Notes: a model not told the origin generated them from the sequence alone. Positions 17,243 to 26,427 are shown, counted from the stretch's first letter. The stretch is 64,000 nucleotides of DNA from CAVQBC01 sp963710665 (GCA_963710665.1 CAVQBC010000006.1:772546-836545); one strand, 5' to 3'. A program made the numbers and translations.

Positions 17243-18820
17243 ATGACGGTCACAGCCGGCCAGGGCACGATGACGGGCGCCGAGAGCGTGCTGCGAACCC
17301 TCGCGGCCGCCGGCGTGCGGGTGTGCTTCGCCAACCCGGGCACGTCGGAGATGCACCTCGTCGCGGCGCTCGACCGGGTCGGCGAGGTCCGCGCCGTGCC
17401 GGCGCTGTTCGAGGGCGTCGCCTCCGGCGCGGCCGACGGCTACGGCCGCATGACCGGCGGCCCGGCGGCGACGCTGCTGCACCTCGGGCCGGGCCTCGGG
17501 AACGCGTTCGCCAATCTCCACAACGCTTACAAGGCGCGCACGCCGCTCGTGAACCTGGTCGGCGACCACGCGCGGGCGCACCTCCCGCTCGGCGCGCCGC
17601 TGGCCACCGACATCGCGTCCGTGGCCCGGCCGGTCTCCCACTGGTTCAGGTCGACGTCGAGCGCCCGCTCGGCCGCGACCGACGCCGCCGCGGCGGTGGC
17701 CGCGGCCCGCGGCCGCGGCGGCGGCATCGCGACGCTGGTGCTGCCGGCGGACGCCGGCTGGGAGCCGAGCCCGGGCCCCGCGCCCCCGGTGACGCCGGCG
17801 CCGTCCGCCCCGCCGCCCGGCGGCGCCGTCGAGGAGGCCGCGCGCGCCCTGGGCGGCGGAGGCTCGTCCGCCATCCTGCTGGGCGGCCACGCCACGCGGG
17901 AGGACGGCCTGCGCGCCGCGGCGCGGGTGGCCGCCGCCACCGGCGCCCGCGTGCTGCACGACACCTTCCCGCCGCGGCTCGCGCGCGGGGCGGGGCGCCC
18001 GGGGGCGCAGCCGCTGCCCTACCTGACCGAGCTCGCGACCGAGGCGCTGGCCGGCGTGCGCCACCTGGTGGTCGCGGGCAGCCGGCCGCCGGTCGCGTTC
18101 TTCGCCTACCCCGGCCTGCCGAGCCTGCTGGCCGGCGAGGACACCGAGGTCCACGTCCTCGCCGGGCCCGAGGAGGACGCGGTGGGTGCGCTCGAGGCGC
18201 TGGCCGAGGCGGTCGGTGCGCCGGCAGACGGGAAGGTCCCGGCCGGCGCACCGGGCGCGGCCGTCGTCCCACCCGGGGGCGCGCTCACGGTCGAGACCCT
18301 TGCCGCGACGGTCGGGGCCCTGCTGCCGGAGGGCGCGGTCGTGGCCGACGAGTCGGTCACGGCGTCGGCCTTCCTGCTCGCCGCGACCGCCGGCGCGCCG
18401 CCGCACGACTGGCTCTTCCTCACCGGGGGGTCGATCGGCCAGGGCCTGCCGGTGGCCACCGGCGCGGCCGTCGCGTGCCCCGACCGGCCGGTGCTGTGCC
18501 TGGAGGGCGACGGCTCGGCGATGTACACGATCCAGGCGCTGTGGACCCAGGCCCGCGAGGGGCTCGACGTCACCACCGTCGTGCTCGCGAACCGCTCCTA
18601 CGCGATCCTCGACTTCGAGCTGTCGCGGGTCGGGGCGCACGGCGGCGGCGAGGCCGCGCGCGAGCTGATCGACATCGGGCGGCCCGACCTCGGCTTCACC
18701 GATCTCGCCCGTGGGATGGGCGTGCCCGCCCGGCGCGCCGAGGACGTCGCAGGCTTCAGCGCGGCGCTGCGCGCGGCCCTGGCCGAGCCGGGGCCGCACC
18801 TGATCGAAGCGGTCCTCTGA
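17243..18820 (+). CDS. Thiamine-diphosphate enzyme, acetolactate synthase / benzoylformate decarboxylase-like
   Basis: 525 residues in the three-domain TPP-enzyme order. The N-terminal Pyr domain has FANPGTSEMH and the cofactor-activating glutamate in ALFEGVASGAADGYGRM. A Pro/Ala-rich central domain follows. The C-terminal PP domain has the Mg/TPP motif GDGSAMYTIQALWT...NRSY. It starts 20 bases after the LLM gene. Annotated as an ilvB-like subunit by homology, but there is no regulatory subunit nearby, so a 2-oxoacid decarboxylase acting with the catabolic run is more likely than branched-chain synthesis. An alternative start is the ATG at 17270. Confidence 0.8.
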   Translation: MTVTAGQGTMTGAESVLRTLAAAGVRVCFANPGTSEMHLVAALDRVGEVRAVPALFEGVASGAADGYGRMTGGPAATLLHLGPGLGNAFANLHNAYKARTPLVNLVGDHARAHLPLGAPLATDIASVARPVSHWFRSTSSARSAATDAAAAVAAARGRGGGIATLVLPADAGWEPSPGPAPPVTPAPSAPPPGGAVEEAARALGGGGSSAILLGGHATREDGLRAAARVAAATGARVLHDTFPPRLARGAGRPGAQPLPYLTELATEALAGVRHLVVAGSRPPVAFFAYPGLPSLLAGEDTEVHVLAGPEEDAVGALEALAEAVGAPADGKVPAGAPGAAVVPPGGALTVETLAATVGALLPEGAVVADESVTASAFLLAATAGAPPHDWLFLTGGSIGQGLPVATGAAVACPDRPVLCLEGDGSAMYTIQALWTQAREGLDVTTVVLANRSYAILDFELSRVGAHGGGEAARELIDIGRPDLGFTDLARGMGVPARRAEDVAGFSAALRAALAEPGPHLIEAVL

Positions 18821-19078
18821 TCAGCGCTCGCGGCGGCCGGGGTGCTCCCGGTGCGGTCGCAGCGCCTCCTTGACGAAGTAGCCGCACAGCGCGATGGCGA
18901 GGAAGAAGAAGAGGATGTTCAGCGGCACGACCGTCACGCCGGCCGCGCTCACGCAGGTCAGCGATCCCGCCGCCGAGAGGATGAGCCGGAAGCTGATCGG
19001 CTCCCAGCGGCGCTCGCGCTCATCGTCGGGGTCCGGCTCCTCGCGCCGACCGTGGTAGCCACCCGAGTCGATGAGCAT
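18821..19078 (-). CDS. Small two-helix membrane protein, unknown function
   Basis: 85 residues. Of three in-frame starts, the ATG at 19078 has the best spacing (8 bases) from GAGAGG. A charged N-terminus (REEPDPDDERERRWEP) precedes two hydrophobic helices (FRLILSAAGSLTCVSAAG, LNILFFFLAIALCGYFV) and a basic tail. The stop abuts the stop of the TPP-enzyme gene on the opposite strand. No family recognised. Confidence 0.65.
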   Translation of the reverse strand: MLIDSGGYHGRREEPDPDDERERRWEPISFRLILSAAGSLTCVSAAGVTVVPLNILFFFLAIALCGYFVKEALRPHREHPGRRER

Positions 19079-19168
19079 CGTCATCACCTCTCAAGGTAGC
19101 CGGGCCGGGTGACCGGCGGCAAGCCTGGCGCACCCGGCGACCGCGACGGGCTCGGATCTGCGCGCGCG

Positions 19169-19200
19169 CCGGCCGGCCCCGCACCGGGCGGGCCGGCCGG
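19169..19200 (-). terminator. GC hairpin downstream of the desaturase
   Basis: 11-bp perfect arms (CCGGCCGGCCC / GGGCCGGCCGG) 12 bases past the desaturase stop. There is no clear U-tract. Confidence 0.5.
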
Positions 19201-19212
19201 CCGCTGCGCGTC

Positions 19213-20238
19213 TCAGGAGCGGGTCGCGGTGCCGACGACCTCGCGGTCCGAGGACTCCTCGGCCTCCATCGCGTGGTCCTCGTCCACCGGGGGCGGCGGC
19301 TCGGTGGCCGTCGCGTCCGTGTCGCCGGGCTGCCGGAGCTTGGCCTCGATCTGGTCCTCACGCGGGTTCTTGACGTTCCACGCCCAACCGAGGCGCTCGA
19401 ACAGGCGGATCACCGCGTAGGACGGATCGAGCTGCGTCTTGTCGAGGCCGTGGCGCGCTGAGGTCGGGAACGCGTGGTGCGAGTGGTGCCAGCCCTCGCC
19501 GAGGGACACCAGCGCAACCGCCCAGTTGTTGCGGCTCTCGTCCTTGATCGCGAACGGCTGCTTGCCGTACATGTGGCAGATCGAGTTCACGCTCCACGTC
19601 GCGTGGTGCTGGAGGAACACGCGCACGAGGCCGGCCCACAGCGCCGCGGTGAGCCCCGCGACGAGCTCGCCGCCAGAGAGCGCGAGGCCCGCGACGAACG
19701 GGATCACGAGCCCGAGCGTCACCCACAGCGGGAACAGCCGGTCGATGCGGCGGATCATCGGGTCCTTGCGCAGGTCGGGCGCGAAGCGCTTCGCCGAGCT
19801 GCGCTCGCCGCCGAACAGCCACCCCATGTGGGAGTGCCAGAGCCCGCTCAGCACGCCGCGCCAGCCGGTGCCCTCCTGGAGGTGGGGGCTGTGCGGGTCG
19901 CCCTCCTCGTCGGTGAACGCGTGGTGCTTGCGGTGATCGGCCACCCAGTGGATCACCGCTCCCTGCACGGACATCGAGCCGAGCGCGGCGAGCGTCGCGC
20001 GCAGCCACGGCTTGGCCTCGAAGGAGCGGTGCGTGAACAGGCGATGGAAGCCGATCGTCACCCCGAAGCCGACGAGGACGTACATCACGGCGAGGATCGC
20101 GAGGTCGCGGCCGGTGACCGCGCCGCCCCACAGGAGCCACAGCGCAACCAGGAAGGCCAGGAACGGCAGCACCACCGCGACGACGGTGATCCGGCGCTCG
20201 ACCTTGGAGATTCGCGTGGTCGTTGTCGTCGTTGTCAT
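19213..20238 (-). CDS. Membrane acyl-CoA / acyl-lipid delta-9-type desaturase
   Basis: 341 residues from the ATG at 20238 (an upstream in-frame start would only add an unlikely tail). The three di-iron histidine boxes are HRLFTHRSF, HRKHHAFTDEEGDPHSPH and HHSHHAFPTSARHG, separated by four membrane helices, as in stearoyl-CoA desaturases. Family role: oxygen-dependent insertion of a cis double bond into fatty acyl chains at the membrane, adjusting fluidity. The C-terminal 40 residues are acidic and variable. It stands alone between convergent and divergent neighbours. Confidence 0.9.
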   Translation of the reverse strand: MTTTTTTTRISKVERRITVVAVVLPFLAFLVALWLLWGGAVTGRDLAILAVMYVLVGFGVTIGFHRLFTHRSFEAKPWLRATLAALGSMSVQGAVIHWVADHRKHHAFTDEEGDPHSPHLQEGTGWRGVLSGLWHSHMGWLFGGERSSAKRFAPDLRKDPMIRRIDRLFPLWVTLGLVIPFVAGLALSGGELVAGLTAALWAGLVRVFLQHHATWSVNSICHMYGKQPFAIKDESRNNWAVALVSLGEGWHHSHHAFPTSARHGLDKTQLDPSYAVIRLFERLGWAWNVKNPREDQIEAKLRQPGDTDATATEPPPPVDEDHAMEAEESSDREVVGTATRS

Positions 20239-20506
20239 GGCAGCAGCATAGTGCGACCCTCTGCACAACTTCTCCGCAGCTGGTCACAGCCCAGCTCCGC
20301 AATTGTTAGAACTTCGTGATAACCGGCCTGGGGCGGTCGTCGCGGGTCAGGCGGCGCGCGGCCCCCGCGGACACCGTCAGCGCGGGCGTGTCCAGCCCGC
20401 CGCTCGCGCGGCGCGGTGCTCCCAGGCCAACAGCGGGAACCGCTGTCACCTTCGGCGCCGTAGATCTCCGGTCGCCTGCGAAGCCACACGGCGGGGTGCG
20501 CGCGGC
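20239..20506. other. Intergenic region between desaturase and hypothetical gene
   Basis: No gene is convincing here. It must hold the desaturase promoter. One short inverted repeat is visible (ACAGCGG-GAA-CCGCTGT, 20430-20446), which could be an operator or a small hairpin. Confidence 0.4.
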
Positions 20507-21130
20507 TTGCCCGGCGGTGCGGCGCCGGGGAGAATCGCTCGCATCCCCGAGGACGAGCATCTGGTCGCGCTGCGGTCCGCGCTCGACGCGGAGGCCGATG
20601 CCCAGCGGCTGCTGCTGGCGGGTGCGTGGGACCGTGGCGCGGTGCGACTGCGTGACGTCTCGGCGCTCTACCGCACCTCGTGGGAGCTCGCTCCGCCGCG
20701 GAGCTACGGCCGGCTGATCGGGATGCTCAAGGCGGCGGTGATCGCCGGCGACGGCCGGGCGGAGGCGGTGTACGTGCGCTCACAGGTCGGCGACGAGCCC
20801 GACTCCCCGCCGTGGGCCTACCTCCTGGCCATCGCCGCGCTCGTCGAGGGCGACGACGCGCTCGCGCTGCGCGCCACGGACGGGATGCGCGCGGGCTCGC
20901 CGGCGTTCGGACGGGCGGCCGACGGGATCGGCGCGCTCGCGCGCGGGGACGCCGAGGCCTACGGCGCGGCGATCCTGGCGATCGTCACCGACTTCGAGGG
21001 CCGGACCGAGCACCTGACCGGCGTGCCGATCGCCGACACCGCCCTGCTGCTCGAGTGCCTCGCGGCGCGGCGCGGGCTCGCCGCCCGGACCCGGTCGGCG
21101 TTGCTGCCGGCCGGGAGGACGCAGGTCTGA
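20507..21130 (+). CDS. Hypothetical protein, all-alpha, start uncertain
   Basis: The frame is open from further upstream, but protein-like sequence begins around EDEHLVALRSALDAEADAQ. A TTG at 20507 is the nearest plausible start and GGGGAGA lies at about 20526. The ~207-residue product is Ala/Leu-rich and helical, with pairs of helices of TPR-like character (YVRSQVGDEPDSPPWAYLLAIAALVEGDDALALRATDGM). There is no signal or membrane helix. Family not recognised. A strong hairpin follows its stop. Confidence 0.5.
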   Translation: MPGGAAPGRIARIPEDEHLVALRSALDAEADAQRLLLAGAWDRGAVRLRDVSALYRTSWELAPPRSYGRLIGMLKAAVIAGDGRAEAVYVRSQVGDEPDSPPWAYLLAIAALVEGDDALALRATDGMRAGSPAFGRAADGIGALARGDAEAYGAAILAIVTDFEGRTEHLTGVPIADTALLLECLAARRGLAARTRSALLPAGRTQV

Positions 21131-21138
21131 TCGCGGGG

Positions 21139-21171
21139 CCGGCCGGCCCGGCGCCGTGCCGGGCCGGCCGG
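21139..21171. terminator. Bidirectional GC terminator
   Basis: 14-bp perfect stem (CCGGCCGGCCCGGC and complement), 5-base loop, followed by TTT on the plus strand, between two convergent genes. Confidence 0.7.
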
Positions 21172-21180
21172 TTTCCCGTG

Positions 21181-22263
21181 CTAGGTCAGGTCGGCCGTGC
21201 GGGCCTTGCTGCGGTTGAGCCGGTAGCGCAGCACCGTCCCGATCGCGACGAGGATCACCCCGATGCTGATCGGGCCGCCGGCCTCCATGCCGGTGAACGG
21301 CAGCTGGGTCGCCCCGGCGCCGGCCTCTTGGCTCGCCGGTGCGGTCGTGGTGGTCGTCGTGGTGGACGGGGCCGCGTTGCCCGAGCCCGGCGACCCGCCC
21401 GTCTGGGTCCCGCCGAGCACCTCGCCCTCCGGCGACTCGCCGCCGCTCGGACTCTCGTTGCCGCCGCCGCTCGGCGACTCGTTGCCGCCGCCGCCCGGGG
21501 ACTCGCCGCTGCTGGGCAACTCGCCGCCCGACGGGCTCTCGTTCGGCTGCCCGGCCTGGATCTCCGGCGAGCTCGGGGTCTCGGGCGAGCTCGGGGCGCC
21601 GCCGCCACCGCCGGTGTCCGGCGGCGAGGCCGGGGCCTCCGGGCTGCCACCGCTCGGCGGGGCCTCGGGGCTGCCGCCGCTCGGCGGGGCCTCGGGGCTG
21701 CCGCCGCTGGGCGGCGTGTCGGGGCTACCGCCGCCAGGCGGGGACTCGGGCGGCGAGTGCGGCGGGCTCTCCGGGCCACCGCCGCCAGGCGGGGACTCGG
21801 GCGGCGAGTGCGGGGGGCTCTCGGGCCCGCCGCCACCGCCGCCGCCGTGGTCGCCGCCGCCCTCGGGGCTGCCGCCGCCGGAGCCGCCGCCCTCAGGCGA
21901 GCCGCCGCCGGAGCCGCCGCCCTCAGGCGCACCGCCACCGGAGCCGCCGCCCTCAGGCGCACCGCCACCGGAGCCGCCGCCCTCGGGGGCACCGCCGCCG
22001 GAGCCGCCTCCGGACGGGGCGCAGTCCTCTGGGCCGCCGCCGCCCCCCGAACCCGAGTCCGAGGAACCACCGTAACCGGAGTCCGGCGGCGAAGATGTGT
22101 CAGCCGCGCCGCCCTGCGGCGTGGCTTCGGCCGGTCCGGCCCCGTGGCCCGCCGGTGCGGCCACTACGGGCGCGCTGGCGGCAGGCGCCTTGGAGCCTTC
22201 CGACGACTGTGACGCGGGCGCCGACGATGGCTGCGTTGTCACCGTGGCGTCGTAATTGCTCAT
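21181..22263 (-). CDS. Low-complexity Gly/Pro/Ser-rich protein with LPFTG tail
   Basis: 360 residues. The N-terminus (MSNYDATVTTQPSSAPASQ) has no hydrophobic stretch, so no Sec signal is visible, yet the C-terminus is a sorting signal: LPFTG at 321, a hydrophobic helix and Arg/Lys. The body is tandem repeats of several kinds: GGGSGGGAPE (about five copies), PESPPHSPPESPPGGG (two), GGSPEAPPS (three) and NESPSGG. GGGAGG seven bases before the ATG supports the start. Either export is non-classical or the true N-terminus differs. A role as a surface stalk is only inferred from composition. Confidence 0.75.
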   Translation of the reverse strand: MSNYDATVTTQPSSAPASQSSEGSKAPAASAPVVAAPAGHGAGPAEATPQGGAADTSSPPDSGYGGSSDSGSGGGGGPEDCAPSGGGSGGGAPEGGGSGGGAPEGGGSGGGAPEGGGSGGGSPEGGGSGGGSPEGGGDHGGGGGGGPESPPHSPPESPPGGGGPESPPHSPPESPPGGGSPDTPPSGGSPEAPPSGGSPEAPPSGGSPEAPASPPDTGGGGGAPSSPETPSSPEIQAGQPNESPSGGELPSSGESPGGGGNESPSGGGNESPSGGESPEGEVLGGTQTGGSPGSGNAAPSTTTTTTTAPASQEAGAGATQLPFTGMEAGGPISIGVILVAIGTVLRYRLNRSKARTADLT

Positions 22264-22734
22264 CGAGCCTCCCTTCCTGGCCAGGGGCCGATACGCCCCC
22301 TGTAGGGACGTTGTGCGGGCTCCGGCGGTATTGCCCAGTTCGTTTGTGTCTCGCTGAGGAGCGACTGCCGGTTCTCGTCAGGACCATCCGCCAACGAGCG
22401 GTCGAGCCCGTGGGCCGTACCACTCCGGACCTGTGAGAACTCTGGCTCGGCGGGACACCGCCGAGCCGACCACGCCGTGGGTCTCCGTCCCAGGCCTGGC
22501 CCGAGTCAGTCGCATCCGAGCCTTCAGCGACGGCGGGTACCGTATTGCCCGGTCCGGCGGAATCAAGCGAATGTGTCCGCTGCCACCGGGGAAGTCCCGC
22601 TTTCTCCGCAATTTCCGCCGCCTGCGATGGCGCTGTGCGGTGCCCGGCGGGTGCGGTGAGCCCGAACGCGCCCACCTTCGTGCGGTCACTTTCCGGACGC
22701 GAGATCCACCGGCCCTGTGATGCAATCGGCGGAC
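22264..22734. promoter_or_regulatory. Long divergent intergenic region with a perfect hairpin
   Basis: About 470 bases separate divergent genes. No coding sequence is convincing. A 10-bp perfect hairpin (GGCTCGGCGG-GACA-CCGCCGAGCC) lies at 22444-22467, and the word GTATTGCCC occurs near both 22328 and 22542. The length hints at a long leader for the LPFTG gene or two separate promoters. I recognise no riboswitch class. Confidence 0.4.
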
Positions 22735-24081
22735 ATGCCTGCCCGCCTCCCCTCTCTCCTCTCCGCCCCGCCCGCGGCCGACGGCCGCCTGTGGCTCACG
22801 AACGCCCGGCTGTTCGACGGCACCTCCCGCCCCGTCCGCGACGGCGCCTCGGTGCTGGTCCAGGACGGCGCGATCGAGCGCGTCGGCGACGCCTCCGACG
22901 CGCCGCCGGAGGGCGCGGTCACCATCGACCTCGCGGGTCGCACGCTGATGCCGGGGCTCATCGACGCCCACGCGCACGCGAAGGGCCGCGTGCCCTCGCC
23001 CGCGGAAGGCCAGGAGCCGGTCTGGCCCGGCACTGCCGCGCACTTCCTGGCCGCGGACCTCCGCGAGGTGCTGCGGATGGGCATCACCACGATGCGCGAC
23101 GTCGGCTCGTTCGACGACCTCGTCGTCGCGGCGCGCCAGGCGATGCGCTACGGCGCCTTCCGGGGGCCGCGCCTGCTGACGTGCGGGCGCATCGTGTCCG
23201 CGACCGGGCCGGGCGGCAAGTTCTTCGACGGCATGTACCGCGAGGCCGACGGGCCGGACGAGGTCCGCAAGGCGGTCCGCGAGCAGCTGCGCCGCGGCGC
23301 CGACTTCATCAAGGTCATGACGACCGGCGCGCGCTCGGTCGAGCTCGAGGACCCGGACCCGGCGCAGCTCACCCGCGCCGAGATCGCCGCGCTCGTGGAG
23401 GAGGCGCACCGCATGGGCTACCGGGTCGCCGCCCACGCGGAGGGGCTGGCCGGCACCGAGATCGCGATCGAGGAGGGCATCGACACGATCGAGCACGGGA
23501 TGTACCTCAACCAGCGCCCCGACCTGCTGGAGCGCATGGCCGCGGCGGGCCAGGTGCTCGTGCCGACCTTCTCCTGCTTCTACGGGGTCGCGGGCCTCGG
23601 CGAGTCGATCGCCGTCGACGGCGACGGGCCGCGCACCAACGGCGGGCGTCCCCCGGCGCCGACCTGGTCGCCGCTGCTCGTCGAGCTCGCCGAGTACAAC
23701 CTCGAGCAGGCCGGGCTCACCCTGCGCGCCGCCCGCGCCGCCGGCGTCCCCATCGCCTGCGGGCACGACTGGAGCCCGCTGTGGAACGGCGCGATCGAGA
23801 TCCTGCGCATGATCCATCACGGCCTCACCGCCCAGGAGGCGCTGATCGCCGCGACCGCGACCGCCGCGTCGGCGCTCGGGCTGGGCGACCAGGTCGGCAC
23901 CGTCGAGCCGGGCCGCCTCGCCGACCTGCTCGTGCTCGACGGCGACCCGTTCGCCGACCCCGTCGTCCTGCGCGACCGCGACCGCATCTGGATGGTCCTG
24001 CAGCTCGGCGAGCCGGTCGCCGGCACCGCGCTCGAGGCCGACCCGCGCGACGCCCGCACGGCCGCCCATAGCGCCCGCTGA
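22735..24081 (+). CDS. Metal-dependent amidohydrolase, imidazolonepropionase/Xaa-Pro dipeptidase-like
   Basis: 448 residues from the ATG at 22735 (in-frame ATG 22720 and GTG 22717 are alternatives). PF01979-type landmarks: DLAGRTLMPGLIDAHAHAKG (HxH), FIKVMTTGA with the lysine that is carboxylated in this superfamily, RVAAHAEG, TIEHGMYL, and a final Asp in GHDWSPLWN. The end matches the usual GTVEPGRLADLLVLDGDP signature. Probably cytoplasmic (no signal peptide). Substrate unknown; it stands alone. Confidence 0.82.
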   Translation: MPARLPSLLSAPPAADGRLWLTNARLFDGTSRPVRDGASVLVQDGAIERVGDASDAPPEGAVTIDLAGRTLMPGLIDAHAHAKGRVPSPAEGQEPVWPGTAAHFLAADLREVLRMGITTMRDVGSFDDLVVAARQAMRYGAFRGPRLLTCGRIVSATGPGGKFFDGMYREADGPDEVRKAVREQLRRGADFIKVMTTGARSVELEDPDPAQLTRAEIAALVEEAHRMGYRVAAHAEGLAGTEIAIEEGIDTIEHGMYLNQRPDLLERMAAAGQVLVPTFSCFYGVAGLGESIAVDGDGPRTNGGRPPAPTWSPLLVELAEYNLEQAGLTLRAARAAGVPIACGHDWSPLWNGAIEILRMIHHGLTAQEALIAATATAASALGLGDQVGTVEPGRLADLLVLDGDPFADPVVLRDRDRIWMVLQLGEPVAGTALEADPRDARTAAHSAR

Positions 24082-24170
24082 GCGGCGCGCGGCGTGAGGC
24101 TGCTCACACGACCCAGCGGCTCCACGCCACGCGGTGTTTCGCCCGTGGGTCAGCGGGAACGGCTGAAGGC

Positions 24171-25013
24171 ATGAGCTCCACCACCGACCAGGTTCCGAAG
24201 ATCCCCCTCCGCGGCGACGTCGAGATCCCCCAACTCGGCTTCGGCGTCTTCCAGGTGCCCCCCGAGGACACCGCGGAGGCGACCACGCTCGCGCTCCAGG
24301 CCGGCTACCGGCACATCGACACGGCCGCCGCCTACGGCAACGAGGCCGCGGTCGGCCAGGCCGTGCGCGCCGCCGGGCTCGACCGCAGCGAGGTCTTCAT
24401 CACCACGAAGTGCTTCAACGACGACCACGGCCACCAGCAGGCCCACAAGGCGTTCAAGGCGAGCCTCGACCGCCTCGAGGTCGACTACGTCGACCTCTAC
24501 CTGATCCACTGGCCCGTGCCCTCGAAGGACAAGTACGTCGAGACGTGGCAGGCCTTCACCGAGCTCCAGGCCGAGGGCGTGGTCCGCTCGATCGGCGTCT
24601 CGAACTTCCAGCCCGCGCACCTGCGGCGCATCATCGACGAGACCGGCGTGACGCCGGCGATCAACCAGGTCGAGCTGCACCCGCTGCTCCAGCAGGCCGG
24701 CCTGCGCCGCGAGCACGCCGAGCTCGGCATCGTCACCGAGGCCTGGAGCCCGCTCGCGCAGGGCGCGGTCCTCGACGACCCCGTCATCACGGAGATCGCC
24801 GAGACGCACTCGAAGACCGCGGGCCAGGTCGTGATCCGCTGGCACCTGCAGCTCGGCAACGTCGTCATCCCCAAGTCCGTGACGCCCGAGCGCATCGAGC
24901 AGAACTTCGACGTCTTCGACTTCCATCTCTCCGAGCGCGAGATGGCGGCGATCGAGGAGCTCGACGCGGGCGAGCGGACCGGGCCGGACCCCGACACCTT
25001 CGTGCGCCCGTAG
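24171..25013 (+). CDS. Aldo/keto reductase (2,5-diketogluconate reductase type)
   Basis: 280 residues. AKR motifs: GYRHIDTAAAYGNEAAVG with catalytic Asp and Tyr, TTKCF with the active-site Lys, LYLIHWPVP with the His, SIGVSNFQPAHL, and the NADPH-phosphate loop IPKSVTPERIEQNF. Full length for the family. It reduces small aldehydes or ketones in the cytoplasm. It follows the amidohydrolase by 89 bases and ends at a strong bidirectional terminator. Confidence 0.9.
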   Translation: MSSTTDQVPKIPLRGDVEIPQLGFGVFQVPPEDTAEATTLALQAGYRHIDTAAAYGNEAAVGQAVRAAGLDRSEVFITTKCFNDDHGHQQAHKAFKASLDRLEVDYVDLYLIHWPVPSKDKYVETWQAFTELQAEGVVRSIGVSNFQPAHLRRIIDETGVTPAINQVELHPLLQQAGLRREHAELGIVTEAWSPLAQGAVLDDPVITEIAETHSKTAGQVVIRWHLQLGNVVIPKSVTPERIEQNFDVFDFHLSEREMAAIEELDAGERTGPDPDTFVRP

Positions 25014-25020
25014 GATCGTC

Positions 25021-25049
25021 GCGCGGCCCGGCCGCCTGCCGGGCCGCGC
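25021..25049. terminator. Bidirectional GC terminator
   Basis: 12-bp perfect stem (GCGCGGCCCGGC and complement) around a five-base loop between the convergent reductase and CoA-transferase genes. Confidence 0.65.
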
Positions 25050-25078
25050 CCCGTCGGGCATCGCGGCTCTGACGCGCG

Positions 25079-26377
25079 TCAGAGGTAGCCGATCTCCCGC
25101 GCCTCGCGCTCGAGCTCGTCGCGGAACCGCGGATGCGCGATCCCGATGAGCCGGCGCGTGCGCTCGCGGATCGAGCTCCCGCGCAGCTCGGCGACGCCGT
25201 ACTCGGTCACCACGCGGTCGACGACGTTCTTGAAGGTCGTGACCGCCGCGCCGGGCCGGAGGCGGGCGACGATGCGCGAGACGGACCCGTCGCCGGTCGT
25301 CGAGTGCAGCACGATGAACGACTGGCCGTCCTCCGAGTACAGCGCGCCGCGGGCGAAGTCGGGCTGGCCTCCCGAGGACGACCAGTACTCGCTGCCCAGC
25401 GACTCGGCGGCGCACTGGCCGAGGAAGTCGACCTCGAGCGCGGCGTTGATCGCCACCATGCGGTCCTCGAGGCCGATGCGGCGCGGGTCGTTCGTGTAGC
25501 TCACCGGCCACAGCTCGATGCCGGGGTTCTCGGCCGCGAAGTCGTACAGCCGCCGCGTCCCGAGCACGGTGGTGCCGACGATCTTGTTCGGGTGGGTGCG
25601 CTTGCGGTGGCCGGTGACGGCGCCGCGCTCGACGAGCTCCACGACGCCCTCCGCGATCAGCTCGCTGTGGATCCCCAGGTCCCTGTGGCCGGCCAGCAGC
25701 GCGAGCACCTCCCCCGGGATGGACCCGATGCCGACCTGCAGCGTCGCGCCGTCGGGCACGCGCTCGGCCACGAGCGCGCCGATCCGCCGGTCGATCTCCC
25801 GGGCCGCCGGCGCGGCGATCTCGGTGAGCGGGTAGTCGGCCTCGCACCAGCCCAGGACGTCGCCGACATGGATCTGGTTCTCGCCGAAGGTGCGCGGCAT
25901 CTGGGCGTTGGCCTCGACGAAGAACGGCACCTCGGCGATCATCGCCGCGACGTACTCGGCGTGGCAGCCCAGGGAGAAGTAGCCGTGGGCGTCCGGCGGC
26001 GACACCGCCGCGAGCACGAGCGAGCACCGCGTCGCGCTGCGCATGAGGTGCGGCACGTCGGAGAAGCTGTTCGGGACGAGGTCGCAGCCGCCGTGATGGA
26101 AGGCGTCGCGGATCGGCGGCGACAGGAACCACGAGACGTGGCGCAGCCCGTCGACGCCCCCGCGCATGTACGGGCGCTCGCGCAACGGGAACATCTGGTG
26201 GACGCGCACGTCGCGCAGGCGGTCCGCGTGGGCCTCGAGCGCGTCCATCACCGTCACCGGCTCGCCGTTGGCGAGGCCGACGATCAGGTCGTCGCCGCCG
26301 CCGATGTGGTCGAGCACCGCCTCCGGCGGGCGGCGCTTCGCCGCCAGCGCGGCGGCGACGCCGTTCTGGTGCGCCAT
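25079..26377 (-). CDS. Acetyl-CoA hydrolase/transferase family (4-hydroxybutyrate CoA-transferase-like)
   Basis: 432 residues with the two-domain family I CoA-transferase layout. Seen: PNSFSDVPHLMRS in domain 1, VGIGSIPGEVLALLAGHRDLGIHSELIAEGVVEL with the catalytic glutamate of the GxHSE motif, GTRRLYDFAAENPGIEL, and FARGALYSEDGQSFIVLHST towards the end. It moves CoA between acetyl-CoA and small acids such as 4-hydroxybutyrate or butyrate. It lies downstream of the GAF regulator on the same strand, 50 bases away, suggesting a shared transcript. Confidence 0.85.
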   Translation of the reverse strand: MAHQNGVAAALAAKRRPPEAVLDHIGGGDDLIVGLANGEPVTVMDALEAHADRLRDVRVHQMFPLRERPYMRGGVDGLRHVSWFLSPPIRDAFHHGGCDLVPNSFSDVPHLMRSATRCSLVLAAVSPPDAHGYFSLGCHAEYVAAMIAEVPFFVEANAQMPRTFGENQIHVGDVLGWCEADYPLTEIAAPAAREIDRRIGALVAERVPDGATLQVGIGSIPGEVLALLAGHRDLGIHSELIAEGVVELVERGAVTGHRKRTHPNKIVGTTVLGTRRLYDFAAENPGIELWPVSYTNDPRRIGLEDRMVAINAALEVDFLGQCAAESLGSEYWSSSGGQPDFARGALYSEDGQSFIVLHSTTGDGSVSRIVARLRPGAAVTTFKNVVDRVVTEYGVAELRGSSIRERTRRLIGIAHPRFRDELEREAREIGYL

Positions 26378-26427
26378 CGAGCGATGCTATGCCGCGCGGC
26401 GCGCGGGCGACAAGCGCGCCCCCGGCC

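Noticed and set aside
21840..22020. Gly-rich repeats resembling PE-PGRS proteins
   Set aside because: There is no PE domain, and the C-terminal LPFTG signal places it with sortase substrates instead.
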